Of a stretch of DNA of 63,916 nt, positions 1-7,904 are shown piece by piece (position 1 is the first letter of the stretch; each line of letters begins with the position of its first letter). A program made the translations under genes and the position numbers. The notes beneath the pieces are model-generated. The model was given only the letters and a program-made list of their open reading frames with translations. It was not told where the DNA came from and made no database searches. This DNA is from Acidobacteriota bacterium (lineage in GTDB: Bacteria > Acidobacteriota > Terriglobia > Bryobacterales > Bryobacteraceae), in assembly GCA_026394055.1 (NCBI GenBank), contig JAPKYZ010000083.1, positions 1 to 63,916 of the forward strand, written 5' to 3'.

Positions 1-1935
1 CCCCGCATCAATCTGCGTCATGTTCGCGCCGTCGTAGGCCAGCACAGGCAGGAACGACACAAGGTCCTTGACCGCGTTCTCCGGGTTCGGCTCGTTCGGC
101 GAGAGCCCGATTCCGTATTCGGAAAGCTGCCGCAGCGCGCGCGTGGGCGCAAAGTCGAACACAAAACAAACGGGCTTGAGGATTTCTTCCTCGTTTGGGT
201 CATCGCCGTTGGGGTTATTGATCGACCACGGCGATTGCACGCGAAACGCGGCTTGGAAGTAGGTCTCCGGCGACTTTAAGTTGCGCAGCATCAAGATGGA
301 TGACCACTGCGGCACGGTGATGCCCGTGGTCAGCTTGCCGCAGGAGAGCGTGATGGTCTTGGTCTCAAATCCGCTCCCAATCGCTTTCCGGACCGGTGGC
401 AGCGCATCCAACCCGATGCCCGCCGATGCTCCAGCCGCCACCACCACGTCGTAGTCATGCCAGAAAGTGTTGTGCTTTTCGGCGAGCAGACTCGCCATGG
501 CGTGGCAAGCCGCGACGCTCGGGAGGAACCAGAATGAATGTTGCAGGTAGGGCAGCAGCCGCACGTCGCAGTAGGGAAACGGTGGCTTGCCGGCCTTCAA
601 GTGCTCCACTGCCTTCGCCGAGTACCCGCCACGGATGATGTCCAGCCACTTCTGCACGTCACTGTTGTACTTGAACTGCGTGTGTTTCAACTGCGCCTTG
701 TCACCCGTGCCCGCTGCTTCAAAGAACGCGTTCAGATCAAACTCATCAAACTCTCCGGCGCTGGCGATGGCCAGCAGTTCGTCCGGCATCTGGTAGGTCA
801 GCAGGCGCATCTGGGGCATCGCCCCGTACGGATTCCACGCTCCCGGATTCTTCGCCACGAACTCTTCTTTCGCCCGCTGCTCGTCGGTATAGGTCCAGTT
901 GAAGATCTGCTCTTCGATAAACTCGCCCGTCGAGAGTGCCCGGAATGGGGTACCAGAGAGGTAGAGATAGGCCCTGGTCGTGATCGGCAGGAACTCAGTT
1001 TCCTTCTCCGACAACTCGCCCAAGTCTTCGTTGACACCCTCCAGGCCGCTGCCATACTCCAGCTTGGCCTCTTTCTTCGAGACCGCCGCCTCTTCGCCCT
1101 CAAACAGTTCCTTGGCCGTCTCGCGCCAAGCACCGAAGTGGTATTCGTCGAAGATCACCAGGTCCCAGTTGACAACATGGAGCCATTCATTCTTGGGCTT
1201 GATGTTGCCCGCCGCGTCGCGGCCTAGCAGGTCCTGGAAGGAGCCGAAGTAGACCACGGGCTTTTCCGATTTCACCCCGGTCGGGTCAACGCCCGAGTGG
1301 CGGGAAAGGTACTGCCACCCGTCAAAGTCCACATGGCTCTCCAGATCCGTCTGCCACGCATCTTCGACCGCCGGCTTAAATGTCACCACCAGCACCCGCG
1401 TCGCGCCAAGCTTCTTGGCCAGCTGATACGCCGTAAAGGTCTTGCCGAAGCGCATTTTTGCGTTCCACAGGAAGCGCGGAACAGCCTGCGGGTCTTGCTG
1501 GCGGATGGACTGGAAATACGCCACCGTCCGGTTCACCGCCTCCGCCTGCTCCCACCGCATCGTGAACGTCTCATGATGGGTGCCGGAGAACCGCTGGCCC
1601 GTGCGCAACTCAGTCAGCACGGTCTTTACGTCGCTCACCGTGCAGCGCATCCATTCGAGCTGTGCGTTCTCCAAGCCCTTCCGGGTCAGCGCCGCGCGCA
1701 CGTCGTGGTCCGTGAAGGTGCCACCGTCTTCCCGGTCGGCGGGTTCGTCCAACTCGATGACGTAGTTCTTGATCGCCGCAGTCTTCAACTGTTCGGCCAC
1801 GCGCTGCTTGACGTCGCGCGTGGTTTGCCCTACCTTCAGCAGGCCCGCGTGCGCCTCATCGGCAATGGAGTAGGCGTAGATGCGCGGTCGGGCTTCTGGT
1901 TTGAGTGCCAGGATCTCAGCGATGGTCTTACTCAT
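1..1935 (-). CDS. GIY-YIG nuclease-DEAD/DEAH helicase fusion (3' end outside window)
   Basis: I translated this frame by hand; it stays open for 645 codons and runs off the left edge, so the C-terminus is missing. The N-terminus (about residues 18-50) reads IYAYSI...LKVGQTTRDVKQR, a GIY-YIG/MUG113-like nuclease signature. A superfamily 2 helicase core follows: Walker A MRFGKT near residue 165, a DEYH Walker B box near 263, SGTPF (motif III) near 327, and QAAFRVQ (motif VI) near 563. The ATG overlaps the stop of the upstream methylase by 8 bases, so the two are translationally coupled. Known for these families: helicase-nuclease subunits of restriction systems translocate DNA and cut unmethylated targets. 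That this protein is the restriction subunit is inference from its neighbours. Confidence 0.85.
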   Translation of the reverse strand, partial: MSKTIAEILALKPEARPRIYAYSIADEAHAGLLKVGQTTRDVKQRVAEQLKTAAIKNYVIELDEPADREDGGTFTDHDVRAALTRKGLENAQLEWMRCTVSDVKTVLTELRTGQRFSGTHHETFTMRWEQAEAVNRTVAYFQSIRQQDPQAVPRFLWNAKMRFGKTFTAYQLAKKLGATRVLVVTFKPAVEDAWQTDLESHVDFDGWQYLSRHSGVDPTGVKSEKPVVYFGSFQDLLGRDAAGNIKPKNEWLHVVNWDLVIFDEYHFGAWRETAKELFEGEEAAVSKKEAKLEYGSGLEGVNEDLGELSEKETEFLPITTRAYLYLSGTPFRALSTGEFIEEQIFNWTYTDEQRAKEEFVAKNPGAWNPYGAMPQMRLLTYQMPDELLAIASAGEFDEFDLNAFFEAAGTGDKAQLKHTQFKYNSDVQKWLDIIRGGYSAKAVEHLKAGKPPFPYCDVRLLPYLQHSFWFLPSVAACHAMASLLAEKHNTFWHDYDVVVAAGASAGIGLDALPPVRKAIGSGFETKTITLSCGKLTTGITVPQWSSILMLRNLKSPETYFQAAFRVQSPWSINNPNGDDPNEEEILKPVCFVFDFAPTRALRQLSEYGIGLSPNEPNPENAVKDLVSFLPVLAYDGANMTQIDAG

Positions 1936-3511
1936 CGTCACTGTCATCGAGCTTCATCGGCCGAACTTCGGATTCGATGTGCGTCTGCTCCTCGGAAGTG
2001 ATGCCATACTTCATGTACAGTTCCCCATCAGTCCAGATGCGGTCCCAAGCTTGCAGCGGCACCCATGTATAGGTGGAGTGGAGTGCGTGTTGGGTAATCT
2101 TTCGAAGCGAAACGAGGAAACGGAAGAATCTTGTCGAGTAGTAAGATTGTGCGCTTTGCGCTGCGAGCTCGCTGTCTAGCCGAAGAAAGAGAAAGGATTG
2201 CGTGCAGACCGACGGCGAGGGGGCTAACTGCGGTTTCCCGAGAATCTGGTGAGGCACAGCGTCTCCGCCGTTGTATGCCTCAGGCACAAGAACCTTCCAG
2301 GTATCGATGAGGTCAGTGTTCTTTTCAATGGCTGATCGGGAAACATAGCCAACTCCCCTTTTCATCTTCTGAATAAAGTAGACCGGTATATCTCCGTGGC
2401 CTTTGATTTCTTGGATTGCGCTGTAATTGGAGGCAATTCCGAACGGCGTGTCCCTTGACAGAATGGACGTGATGGACGTCTCATCTTTGCTGAGGACTTT
2501 GTGCAAAATCGCAACAGAGAGCGGGTCGCGGATAAATACGTCGAATTCTCCAAGGTCCCGCGCCGCGTGACTCTCCTTACCGCCCCGAGTGATTGTGACG
2601 TCACACGTTCCACTGTGGTCCTTGGACCAAAGGAAGTAGCAGACTCCTCCTTTAATCTCGACACCTGGGAAAACCTCTCGTGATGCCGGGAAATCCGCCA
2701 GCGTCATCAGTTGTCCGCCGCCAAGCATCGATGCTCGAAACTCATCGAGCCCCCGGCCGCCAGCCAACCATCGAGACGGGATGATCATACTCAGATAGCG
2801 CGGATCAAGGCTTTGGGCTTGCTCAACAAACAAGTGATAGATCGAGGCGTCACTGGAACCGCCCGCTGCGCCCGTCATCTGGTATGGCGGATTGCCTATG
2901 ACCACATCGAATTGCATAACGCCTCCAAATAAATCAGCGAGCCGAGCCTTGACGTCATCGGTGTGGATGAAAGGGTATGCGTGAGTCTCAAACCCGGCCG
3001 CCCGGTCAAAAATAACTTTTGGGGCACCACAATACCGGCATTTCGTGCCACTCCACGTGTGTTCCAACCGCTCAAACCAGATGTTGCCACTGTCGGAAGC
3101 CAGCCCCTTGGCGATGGAGTGCTTACCCTGGGCGTGCTTGGAGCAATAGACACTGCGCCGCGCCAGTAGGCTGGTCAGGTGCGTAATGGCGATGCCAAAC
3201 ACCTGCGTCCCGACGATGTGATTCACCCGCTCCTGAAGGTCCGGAATCTTTTCCGCCAGGCCATTGGTGAGACGAGCGGTGATCTCGCGTAGAAACACAC
3301 CCGACTTTGTGCAGGGGTCAAGGAACTTTACCGTGCTGTCCGCCCATATGTCCGCGCCGCCGTTGTCTGCCGCCCACGCGTCAGTCAAGGTGTCCAGCAT
3401 GCGGTTGGCGAGCTCCGGCGGCGTGAAGACCTCGTCGTTTGAGAGGTTGGCGATGCAGGTCAGAACATCCGGGTTGCGGCCCTTGAGCGCAAAGCTAGCC
3501 TGGGGGATCAA
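1928..3511 (-). CDS. Eco57I-type adenine-specific DNA methyltransferase
   Basis: A 527-residue N6-adenine methyltransferase. SAM-binding motif I appears as FLDPCTKSGVFL (63-74) and catalytic motif IV as NPPY (207-210), placed as in the Eco57I family. Between them lie an HTH-like EVFTPPELANRML stretch (27-39) and a possible zinc site, C123-x3-H with C158-x2-C161. The remaining ~310 residues probably carry target recognition. The start overlaps the preceding small methylase gene by 4 bases, and its stop overlaps the helicase start, so three genes form one transcript. The 2050-2700 portion is visibly more AT-rich than the flanking genes, consistent with horizontal acquisition. It probably protects host DNA from the linked helicase-nuclease. 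Confidence 0.85.
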   Translation of the reverse strand: MIPQASFALKGRNPDVLTCIANLSNDEVFTPPELANRMLDTLTDAWAADNGGADIWADSTVKFLDPCTKSGVFLREITARLTNGLAEKIPDLQERVNHIVGTQVFGIAITHLTSLLARRSVYCSKHAQGKHSIAKGLASDSGNIWFERLEHTWSGTKCRYCGAPKVIFDRAAGFETHAYPFIHTDDVKARLADLFGGVMQFDVVIGNPPYQMTGAAGGSSDASIYHLFVEQAQSLDPRYLSMIIPSRWLAGGRGLDEFRASMLGGGQLMTLADFPASREVFPGVEIKGGVCYFLWSKDHSGTCDVTITRGGKESHAARDLGEFDVFIRDPLSVAILHKVLSKDETSITSILSRDTPFGIASNYSAIQEIKGHGDIPVYFIQKMKRGVGYVSRSAIEKNTDLIDTWKVLVPEAYNGGDAVPHQILGKPQLAPSPSVCTQSFLFLRLDSELAAQSAQSYYSTRFFRFLVSLRKITQHALHSTYTWVPLQAWDRIWTDGELYMKYGITSEEQTHIESEVRPMKLDDSDDE

Positions 3512-4164
3512 GCGTGCACCTCATCAGGGTCGGGCAAGGCGATGGCAGCCAACTCACTCACAGTCATCGGCGGGTAGGTCCGCGTGGGCGTAAAGATCTC
3601 GTGCTTGCCCAAATGCGCAAACAGCGGGCTATTCGCCACAAAGCCCGCCGCCTGAGTCAGCGCGTCCAGGCGGAAATCGCGACGCTGGAACTTGCCCTTG
3701 CCCAGGTAACCCCATTCGGCGAAGACAATGTGCTGATTGTCGTGGGTACGCATTTTGAGGGCGTCCCCGTGGACGATGTTCTGCTGGAGCACATAGGATG
3801 CCGCCCGGTAGAGCTCATCGGCCTCCTCCAGGTTGAGGTAGTCAGACAGCACCTCCAGCATGTTCGCACGGCACTCGGCGATGTTGTCTTCTAGGAGCTC
3901 AATCCCGTAAGTGCACATCAGCGCCAGCAGGGCGTAATGCCGCTTTTCAAAATCGGACTTGCCAAACTTCAGCTCCACGGCGGCAAGTTTCCGCTGCAGG
4001 ATGCGCACCAGGAAGTTCCCACTGCCGCAGGCGGGCTCCAGGAAGCGGGAGTCGATGCGCTCCGTCTCGTCCTTCACGAGCGAGAGCATCGCTTCCACCA
4101 TCCATGCCGGGGTAAAGACTTCCCCATGGTCGGCGACGCGCTGTTTGGACTTCACTTCGCTCAT
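3508..4164 (-). CDS. small N-6 DNA methylase-fold protein (motif I only)
   Basis: 218 residues. It contains an EVFTP helix (15-19) and a strong SAM motif FLEPACGSGNFL (41-52) typical of N6_Mtase proteins. No NPPY/DPPY catalytic tetrapeptide is visible; the nearest candidate is NSPLF near the C-terminus. ATG 4164 is preferred because longer versions run into the toxin-like gene and start in sequence unlike the family. It overlaps the following Eco57I-type gene by 4 bases. Two linked proteins each with a motif I suggest a split or heterodimeric methylase, or a SAM-binding specificity/regulatory subunit. That role is inference. Confidence 0.75.
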   Translation of the reverse strand: MSEVKSKQRVADHGEVFTPAWMVEAMLSLVKDETERIDSRFLEPACGSGNFLVRILQRKLAAVELKFGKSDFEKRHYALLALMCTYGIELLEDNIAECRANMLEVLSDYLNLEEADELYRAASYVLQQNIVHGDALKMRTHDNQHIVFAEWGYLGKGKFQRRDFRLDALTQAAGFVANSPLFAHLGKHEIFTPTRTYPPMTVSELAAIALPDPDEVHA

Positions 4165-4219
4165 GGTAGCGAATGGGAGTTGGCGGCGGGCAATTAAGCC
4201 CTCCCGCAATCCATAGGCG

Positions 4220-4531
4220 TCAATACCCGAGCCACCGGAGCAAGCCTTCACCAACAGGATCAAATTGCTCCTTCCTCAGCACGCCGAGTTTGCGGATGGC
4301 CCTGACCGCCGGGTATGTCGCCACGTTCTGTACCAGGAAGGCGCCGGGTTTCAGGAACGCGACCGGAATAGCGATCTCAAATTCTGACCCACGCAAACTA
4401 GTCGTATGCGGTACGACAGTAATCAAGGCCCGATCACGATCTCCAAAAACCGCGCTGACGACGAGAGCGGGCCGGACCTTCTCGGCCATGCCGAGGTCCC
4501 ACAGCCAAACCTCACCGCGAAGGGGCGTCAT
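4220..4531 (-). CDS. PemK/MazF-like toxin
   Basis: 103 residues beginning MTPLRGEVWLWDLG, then a PALVVS strand, ITVVPHTTS and a C-terminal LRKEQFDPVGEGL. This is the PemK/MazF (CcdB-fold) arrangement of endoribonuclease toxins, which cleave mRNA at short sequences. ATG 4531 is chosen because upstream extension encodes non-family sequence read through the neighbouring gene. It overlaps the 68-residue upstream gene by 20 bases, the usual toxin/antitoxin layout. It lies 55 bases upstream of the methylase genes, so it may stabilise the defence block. Confidence 0.75.
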   Translation of the reverse strand: MTPLRGEVWLWDLGMAEKVRPALVVSAVFGDRDRALITVVPHTTSLRGSEFEIAIPVAFLKPGAFLVQNVATYPAVRAIRKLGVLRKEQFDPVGEGLLRWLGY

Positions 4532-4718
4532 CCTCGTGAGCCTCTTCCGCATCGAGCATGCTGAAGATTTCGTCGGCAGCGTGGGCCGTTTCCTCATCAC
4601 CAAGCGGGCCGGAATCAAACGGGATAACCCGGCGGAGAAATTCCGCCGTAAAGGCGCGTTGGTCTTCCGCCGGTAAACCGTCGAAAGCTTCTAGTAGCTG
4701 GCTTGTTTGGCGGCTCAT
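4512..4718 (-). CDS. putative antitoxin partner of PemK/MazF-like toxin
   Basis: A 68-residue acidic protein (MSRQTSQLLEAFDGLPAEDQ at the N-terminus, EEAHEDDAPSR at the C-terminus). I recognise no specific antitoxin family. Its small size, position immediately 5' of the toxin and 20-base overlap with it support an antitoxin role. The N-terminal LLEAFDGLPAEDQRAF segment resembles short helical proteins found beside MazF-like toxins. Whether it also binds DNA cannot be seen. Confidence 0.6.
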   Translation of the reverse strand: MSRQTSQLLEAFDGLPAEDQRAFTAEFLRRVIPFDSGPLGDEETAHAADEIFSMLDAEEAHEDDAPSR

Positions 4719-4753
4719 TTTTCTAGCTTAAGCCCACGCGGGGGAGGGCATCC

Positions 4754-5497
4754 CTACCCCCGCACGTCAATATGCCCGCGCCGGAAGCTGACGCGGATGC
4801 GGCCGTGGACGGGTTGCCCGAAGGCTGTCGCCGGGCGGAATTCGCTGAAGAGCATTAGGTTGGTCATGGCGTGCTGCATTTTGGGGTCGTGGGCGCTGCC
4901 GCCGCCGACGATGCGGTAGTCCAGGACGCGGCCTTCGTCGCCGATCACCAGGTCCACAATCAGGTCGTTCTCAGAAAAATCGATCGGCACCATGCTCTTG
5001 AAAGTCGCCTCCGTGTAGAGCACGGTGGGCACATCTTCTTCCAGCGAATGGCCGCGCAGCGGGTAGGAGGAGACGATCATGCTGAACAGCAGCGATGAGG
5101 TCATCAAGCCGCCTGCGAACGGCAGCGCGATGGGCCGCCACAGGTTGTTGAACCAGAGTTTCAGGTCCATGATGACGCTCGCGTACACCTGCGCCATGCC
5201 GCGCCACCGGCGTTGCCGGGCCAGTTCGCGGGAGGCGATCACGCGGAGCGAGGTGGTGAGCGCCAGCGGAGCCCGCAGACGCGGCAGTGCCCGCAGGGTG
5301 GGACGCGTGGAGGTGACCTGTTCGAGGCGCGCTGCACAGTCCGGGCAGCCCGCCAAGTGCCGCCGGATGCCGGCTGACTCCCCGGCCGGCAGCAGCCCAT
5401 CCACATATTCCAGCGCCTGCCGGTGCACGTCCCGGCAGGGCAATCCTTCAGGAGTATTCACGGTTTGCGACTCGAACTGGGGGCCGGTCTTTTTCAT
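4754..5497 (-). CDS. anti-sigma factor with zinc-finger and TonB-like C-terminal domain
   Basis: 247 residues. The N-terminal zinc-binding anti-sigma domain has H47-x3-C51-x2-C54 (HLAGCPDC). One transmembrane helix follows (about 118-145, ALPFAGGLMTSSLLFSMIV). The periplasmic C-terminus reads DLVIGDEGRVLDYRIV...LMLFSEFRPATAFGQPVHGR, which resembles TonB C-terminal domains. It starts 15 bases after the stop of the ECF sigma gene, so the two are co-transcribed. The zinc-finger domain should hold the sigma factor at the membrane. The TonB-like domain may sense or couple to an outer-membrane signal, which is inference. Confidence 0.8.
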   Translation of the reverse strand: MKKTGPQFESQTVNTPEGLPCRDVHRQALEYVDGLLPAGESAGIRRHLAGCPDCAARLEQVTSTRPTLRALPRLRAPLALTTSLRVIASRELARQRRWRGMAQVYASVIMDLKLWFNNLWRPIALPFAGGLMTSSLLFSMIVSSYPLRGHSLEEDVPTVLYTEATFKSMVPIDFSENDLIVDLVIGDEGRVLDYRIVGGGSAHDPKMQHAMTNLMLFSEFRPATAFGQPVHGRIRVSFRRGHIDVRG

Positions 5498-5512
5498 GAT
5501 TCTCCAACGTCT

Positions 5513-6175
5513 CTAGGCCCGGCGCGGTTCCCCGGTAAGGGAGCGGCCCGGCGATTCCGCCAACACCCGACGCAAGGCTTCGCGGCCCCGCAGAATTCTC
5601 GATTTCACCGTGCCCAGTTGCACCTGCAACACATCGGCGATCTCTTCGTAGCTCAACTCTTCCAAATCGCGCAATACGACGGCCGCCCGGAAGACGGGGT
5701 TGATCTCCATCAGCGCGGCTTCGATCCGCTCCTGCGTCTCGCGGCTGGCCACTACATCAAAGGGTGATTCGCTATTGTCGGCCAGGACATCCTGATAACA
5801 CAGCCCGTCATCGACGGTGGAATCGAGCCCCACTTGCTGGCGCCGGTGGCGGCTGAAGGCCCGGCGGTGGTTGTAGGCCTCATTCACCGCGATGCGGTAG
5901 ATCCAGGTCTTTAAGCTGGACTGGGCGCGGAACAGGCTGATCTTGCGGAACACCTTCAGGAACACTTCCTGCAAGACATCCGGGGTTTCGCCGGGGTCGT
6001 CCAGCAGCCGGTAGACCAGATTGTGCACCGGGTGCTGGAACTGCTGGATCAGCGCCTCAAAGGCTTCTTCTGAACCGTGACGCAAGCCCTCGGCCAAGCG
6101 CTCTTCGGCGGTGGCAAAGCCTCCGTCGCGCTCCAGACTTCCGGTAATCGGGTACCCAGGCGAATAATCGGCCAC
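5513..6175 (-). CDS. ECF-type RNA polymerase sigma factor
   Basis: 220 residues when started at GTG 6175. That start follows a GGTGAGAG ribosome-binding site and precedes the first family sequence; further upstream the frame encodes the shadow of the divergent metallophosphoesterase. Region 2 (FEALIQQFQHPVHNLVYRLL, then DVLQEVFLKVFR and WIYRIAVNEAYNHRR) and region 4 (VVLRDLEELSYEEIADVL, GTVKSRILRGREALR) are both clear. It directs transcription of its own regulon and is probably held inactive by the downstream membrane anti-sigma factor. The 51-base gap to the metallophosphoesterase start contains the divergent promoters. Confidence 0.9.
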   Translation of the reverse strand: MADYSPGYPITGSLERDGGFATAEERLAEGLRHGSEEAFEALIQQFQHPVHNLVYRLLDDPGETPDVLQEVFLKVFRKISLFRAQSSLKTWIYRIAVNEAYNHRRAFSRHRRQQVGLDSTVDDGLCYQDVLADNSESPFDVVASRETQERIEAALMEINPVFRAAVVLRDLEELSYEEIADVLQVQLGTVKSRILRGREALRRVLAESPGRSLTGEPRRA

Positions 6176-6226
6176 GCTGGTTCTCTCACCGTATTTTGAC
6201 ACCGATGGGCGACAATAAGTTCCACC

Positions 6227-6994
6227 ATGGTTTTTGTCCAGATCACCGACCCTCAGTTCGGCATGCATACCGGCGACAAGGATTTCGCGCAGGAGACCGC
6301 CAACTTCGAGTTCGCCGTCGCCACGGTGAACCGCTGGAAGCCCGATTTTGTCGTCATCACCGGGGATCTGGTGAACAAACCGGGCGACCCGGCGCAGATC
6401 GCCGAATATCTCCGGATCAAGAAGCTGATCGCGGGCAGCATCCCGGTCTACGACCTGCCGGGCAATCACGACATCGGCAATGCGCCCACGCCCGAGACGC
6501 TGGCCTTCTATCGCAAGACGTTCGGGCGGGACTGGTACTCGTTCCGCCAAGGCGAGTTCGCTGGCGTCGTGATCAACACGACGATCATCCACACGCCGGG
6601 GGCCGTAACGGCCGAGGTGGCGAAGCAACGCGCCTGGCTCGACACGGAGCTCGCAAGTCTACGCGCCGCCGGAGCCAAGCCGATCGTGCTATTCCAGCAT
6701 CACCCGTGGTTCACGATGAAGGTGGCGGAGCCGGATGGCTACTTCAATCTGCCGCTGGCCGTGCGTGAAGATTACATGGCGCTACTGCGGAAGTACGGCG
6801 TCAAGCAAGCCTTCGCCGGGCACACCCACCGCGGCTACCGCGCCGAGGACGCGGGAATCGAAATGGTGGTCAACGGTCCGGTGGGCATGCCGCTGAGCCC
6901 GGAAGGCTCGGGCGTGCGGGTCTGCGTGGTGAAGGGCGATCGCGTGGAGCATACCTTCCATCCGCTGCATCGGCTGCCGAACCAGATTAGATAA
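6227..6994 (+). CDS. calcineurin-like metallophosphoesterase
   Basis: 255 residues with the dimetal motifs of the family: TDPQFG (7-12), GDLVN (46-50), GNHD (79-82), HHPWF and GHTHRG. The DPQFG opening and overall length match the CPPED1/CSTP1 subgroup of serine/threonine phosphatases. No signal peptide is visible, so it is probably cytoplasmic. It is divergent from the sigma factor and convergent with the PIG-L gene, with a palindrome between them. The substrate is unknown. Confidence 0.85.
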   Translation: MVFVQITDPQFGMHTGDKDFAQETANFEFAVATVNRWKPDFVVITGDLVNKPGDPAQIAEYLRIKKLIAGSIPVYDLPGNHDIGNAPTPETLAFYRKTFGRDWYSFRQGEFAGVVINTTIIHTPGAVTAEVAKQRAWLDTELASLRAAGAKPIVLFQHHPWFTMKVAEPDGYFNLPLAVREDYMALLRKYGVKQAFAGHTHRGYRAEDAGIEMVVNGPVGMPLSPEGSGVRVCVVKGDRVEHTFHPLHRLPNQIR

Positions 6995-6997
6995 ACC

Positions 6998-7066
6998 CAG
7001 TCCCATGCGTGAGCTTGGGGCTTTTTCGGGGTCCAGGAGCAAGCCCCAAGCTGACGCATGGGGCTG
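6998..7066. repeat. 25-bp-arm palindrome, REP-like, between convergent genes
   Basis: Left arm 6998-7022 and right arm 7042-7066 are inverted copies matching at 23 of 25 positions, separated by 19 bases. A T-run (cttttt) follows the left arm. The left arm shares 20 of 21 bases (core CATGCGTGAGCTTG) with a second site at 46678. It sits between two convergent stops, so it can act as a bidirectional terminator, but the distant copy suggests a mobile REP/palindromic family. Confidence 0.8.
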
Positions 7067-7087
7067 ATCGCTAGGCGAATCGCGAGG

Positions 7088-7834
7088 TTAAAAACTCCGC
7101 ACGCCCATCGACACCACATCATCCACGGCCATCGTCTCCTTGACCACGAAGGCTTCGCCATACTTGGCGCCGATGAGGCCGCCGTAGTAGCGGGCGACGG
7201 CGGCAAGGCGTTCGCGGATCTCGGTGGGGTTGGGGTAGAGCTCGGGGGATTCTCCCGCCGGGCCATACTGCGAGTGATAGCTCAGCAGAGCGTCCATGCG
7301 CCGGTCGAACTCGCGCGTGATGTCGACCACAAAGCTGGGCGTGACGCTCGCGTACTGCGCGGCGTAGATCACTTTGCCGGGCCGGTGCGGCGGCAGGTTG
7401 TCATCGAGCTTGGCCAGTCCGGCCAGAAAGCAGGCCTCATAGCAGAGCGTCGAGGCGTTGTAATGGTCCGGGTGGCGCGCTTCCCAATAGGGAATAATCA
7501 CCACCCGCGGACGCAGGCGGCGGATCTCACCGGCCAGCGTCATGCGGCCGGGGAGCGAGTTTTCCAGGCGCGCGTCCGGTAACGCCATGTTGCCGCGCCA
7601 GGTCAACTGCAGATGCTTGGCGGCGACGTCGCCTTCTTCCATCCGCTGTTCCGGGGTGCCGCGCGTGCCCATTTCGCCCTGCGTCAAATCCAGCGCGCCG
7701 GTGCGGTAGCCCTTTTCGGCCATCTTCAGCAGCGTGCCGCCGCAGGTCTGTTCAATGTTGCTGGGATGCGCGGCGATGGCCAGGACGTCGACCGCAGGCA
7801 GGTCTTCCGAGTAGATGGTGGGGAGTCGCCACAT
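7088..7834 (-). CDS. PIG-L/BshB1-like deacetylase lacking the DD motif
   Basis: 248 residues from ATG 7834 (a GTG at 7870 would add 12). The fold is that of the LmbE/PIG-L family, and the LDLTQGEMGTRG segment and HPDH (zinc histidine side) are typical of BshB1, which deacetylates GlcNAc-malate in bacillithiol synthesis. However, the canonical AHPDDxE motif reads AHPSNIE: H23 is kept, but the catalytic Asp and zinc-ligand Asp are Ser25 and Asn26. The codons (CAT CCC AGC AAC) are unambiguous. It may be inactive, use altered metal chemistry, or act on another substrate. Convergent with the metallophosphoesterase. Confidence 0.8.
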   Translation of the reverse strand: MWRLPTIYSEDLPAVDVLAIAAHPSNIEQTCGGTLLKMAEKGYRTGALDLTQGEMGTRGTPEQRMEEGDVAAKHLQLTWRGNMALPDARLENSLPGRMTLAGEIRRLRPRVVIIPYWEARHPDHYNASTLCYEACFLAGLAKLDDNLPPHRPGKVIYAAQYASVTPSFVVDITREFDRRMDALLSYHSQYGPAGESPELYPNPTEIRERLAAVARYYGGLIGAKYGEAFVVKETMAVDDVVSMGVRSF

Positions 7835-7904
7835 AGTTTCAGTTCGTTCAGATTCCCCGGCCCAAGCCACGGATCTTTCTATTGTCGCGCGTTAAGAGGT
7901 CCGG

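Noticed and set aside
538..2001. Two long plus-strand open frames opposite the helicase
   Set aside because: The minus strand reads a coherent GIY-YIG/helicase protein with all motifs; the plus-strand translations have no family features and break the high-GC third-position pattern.
1..4164. BREX or DISARM assignment of the defence block
   Set aside because: No PglZ, BrxA/L, DrmA/B or PLD genes are visible; the helicase carries a GIY-YIG domain instead.
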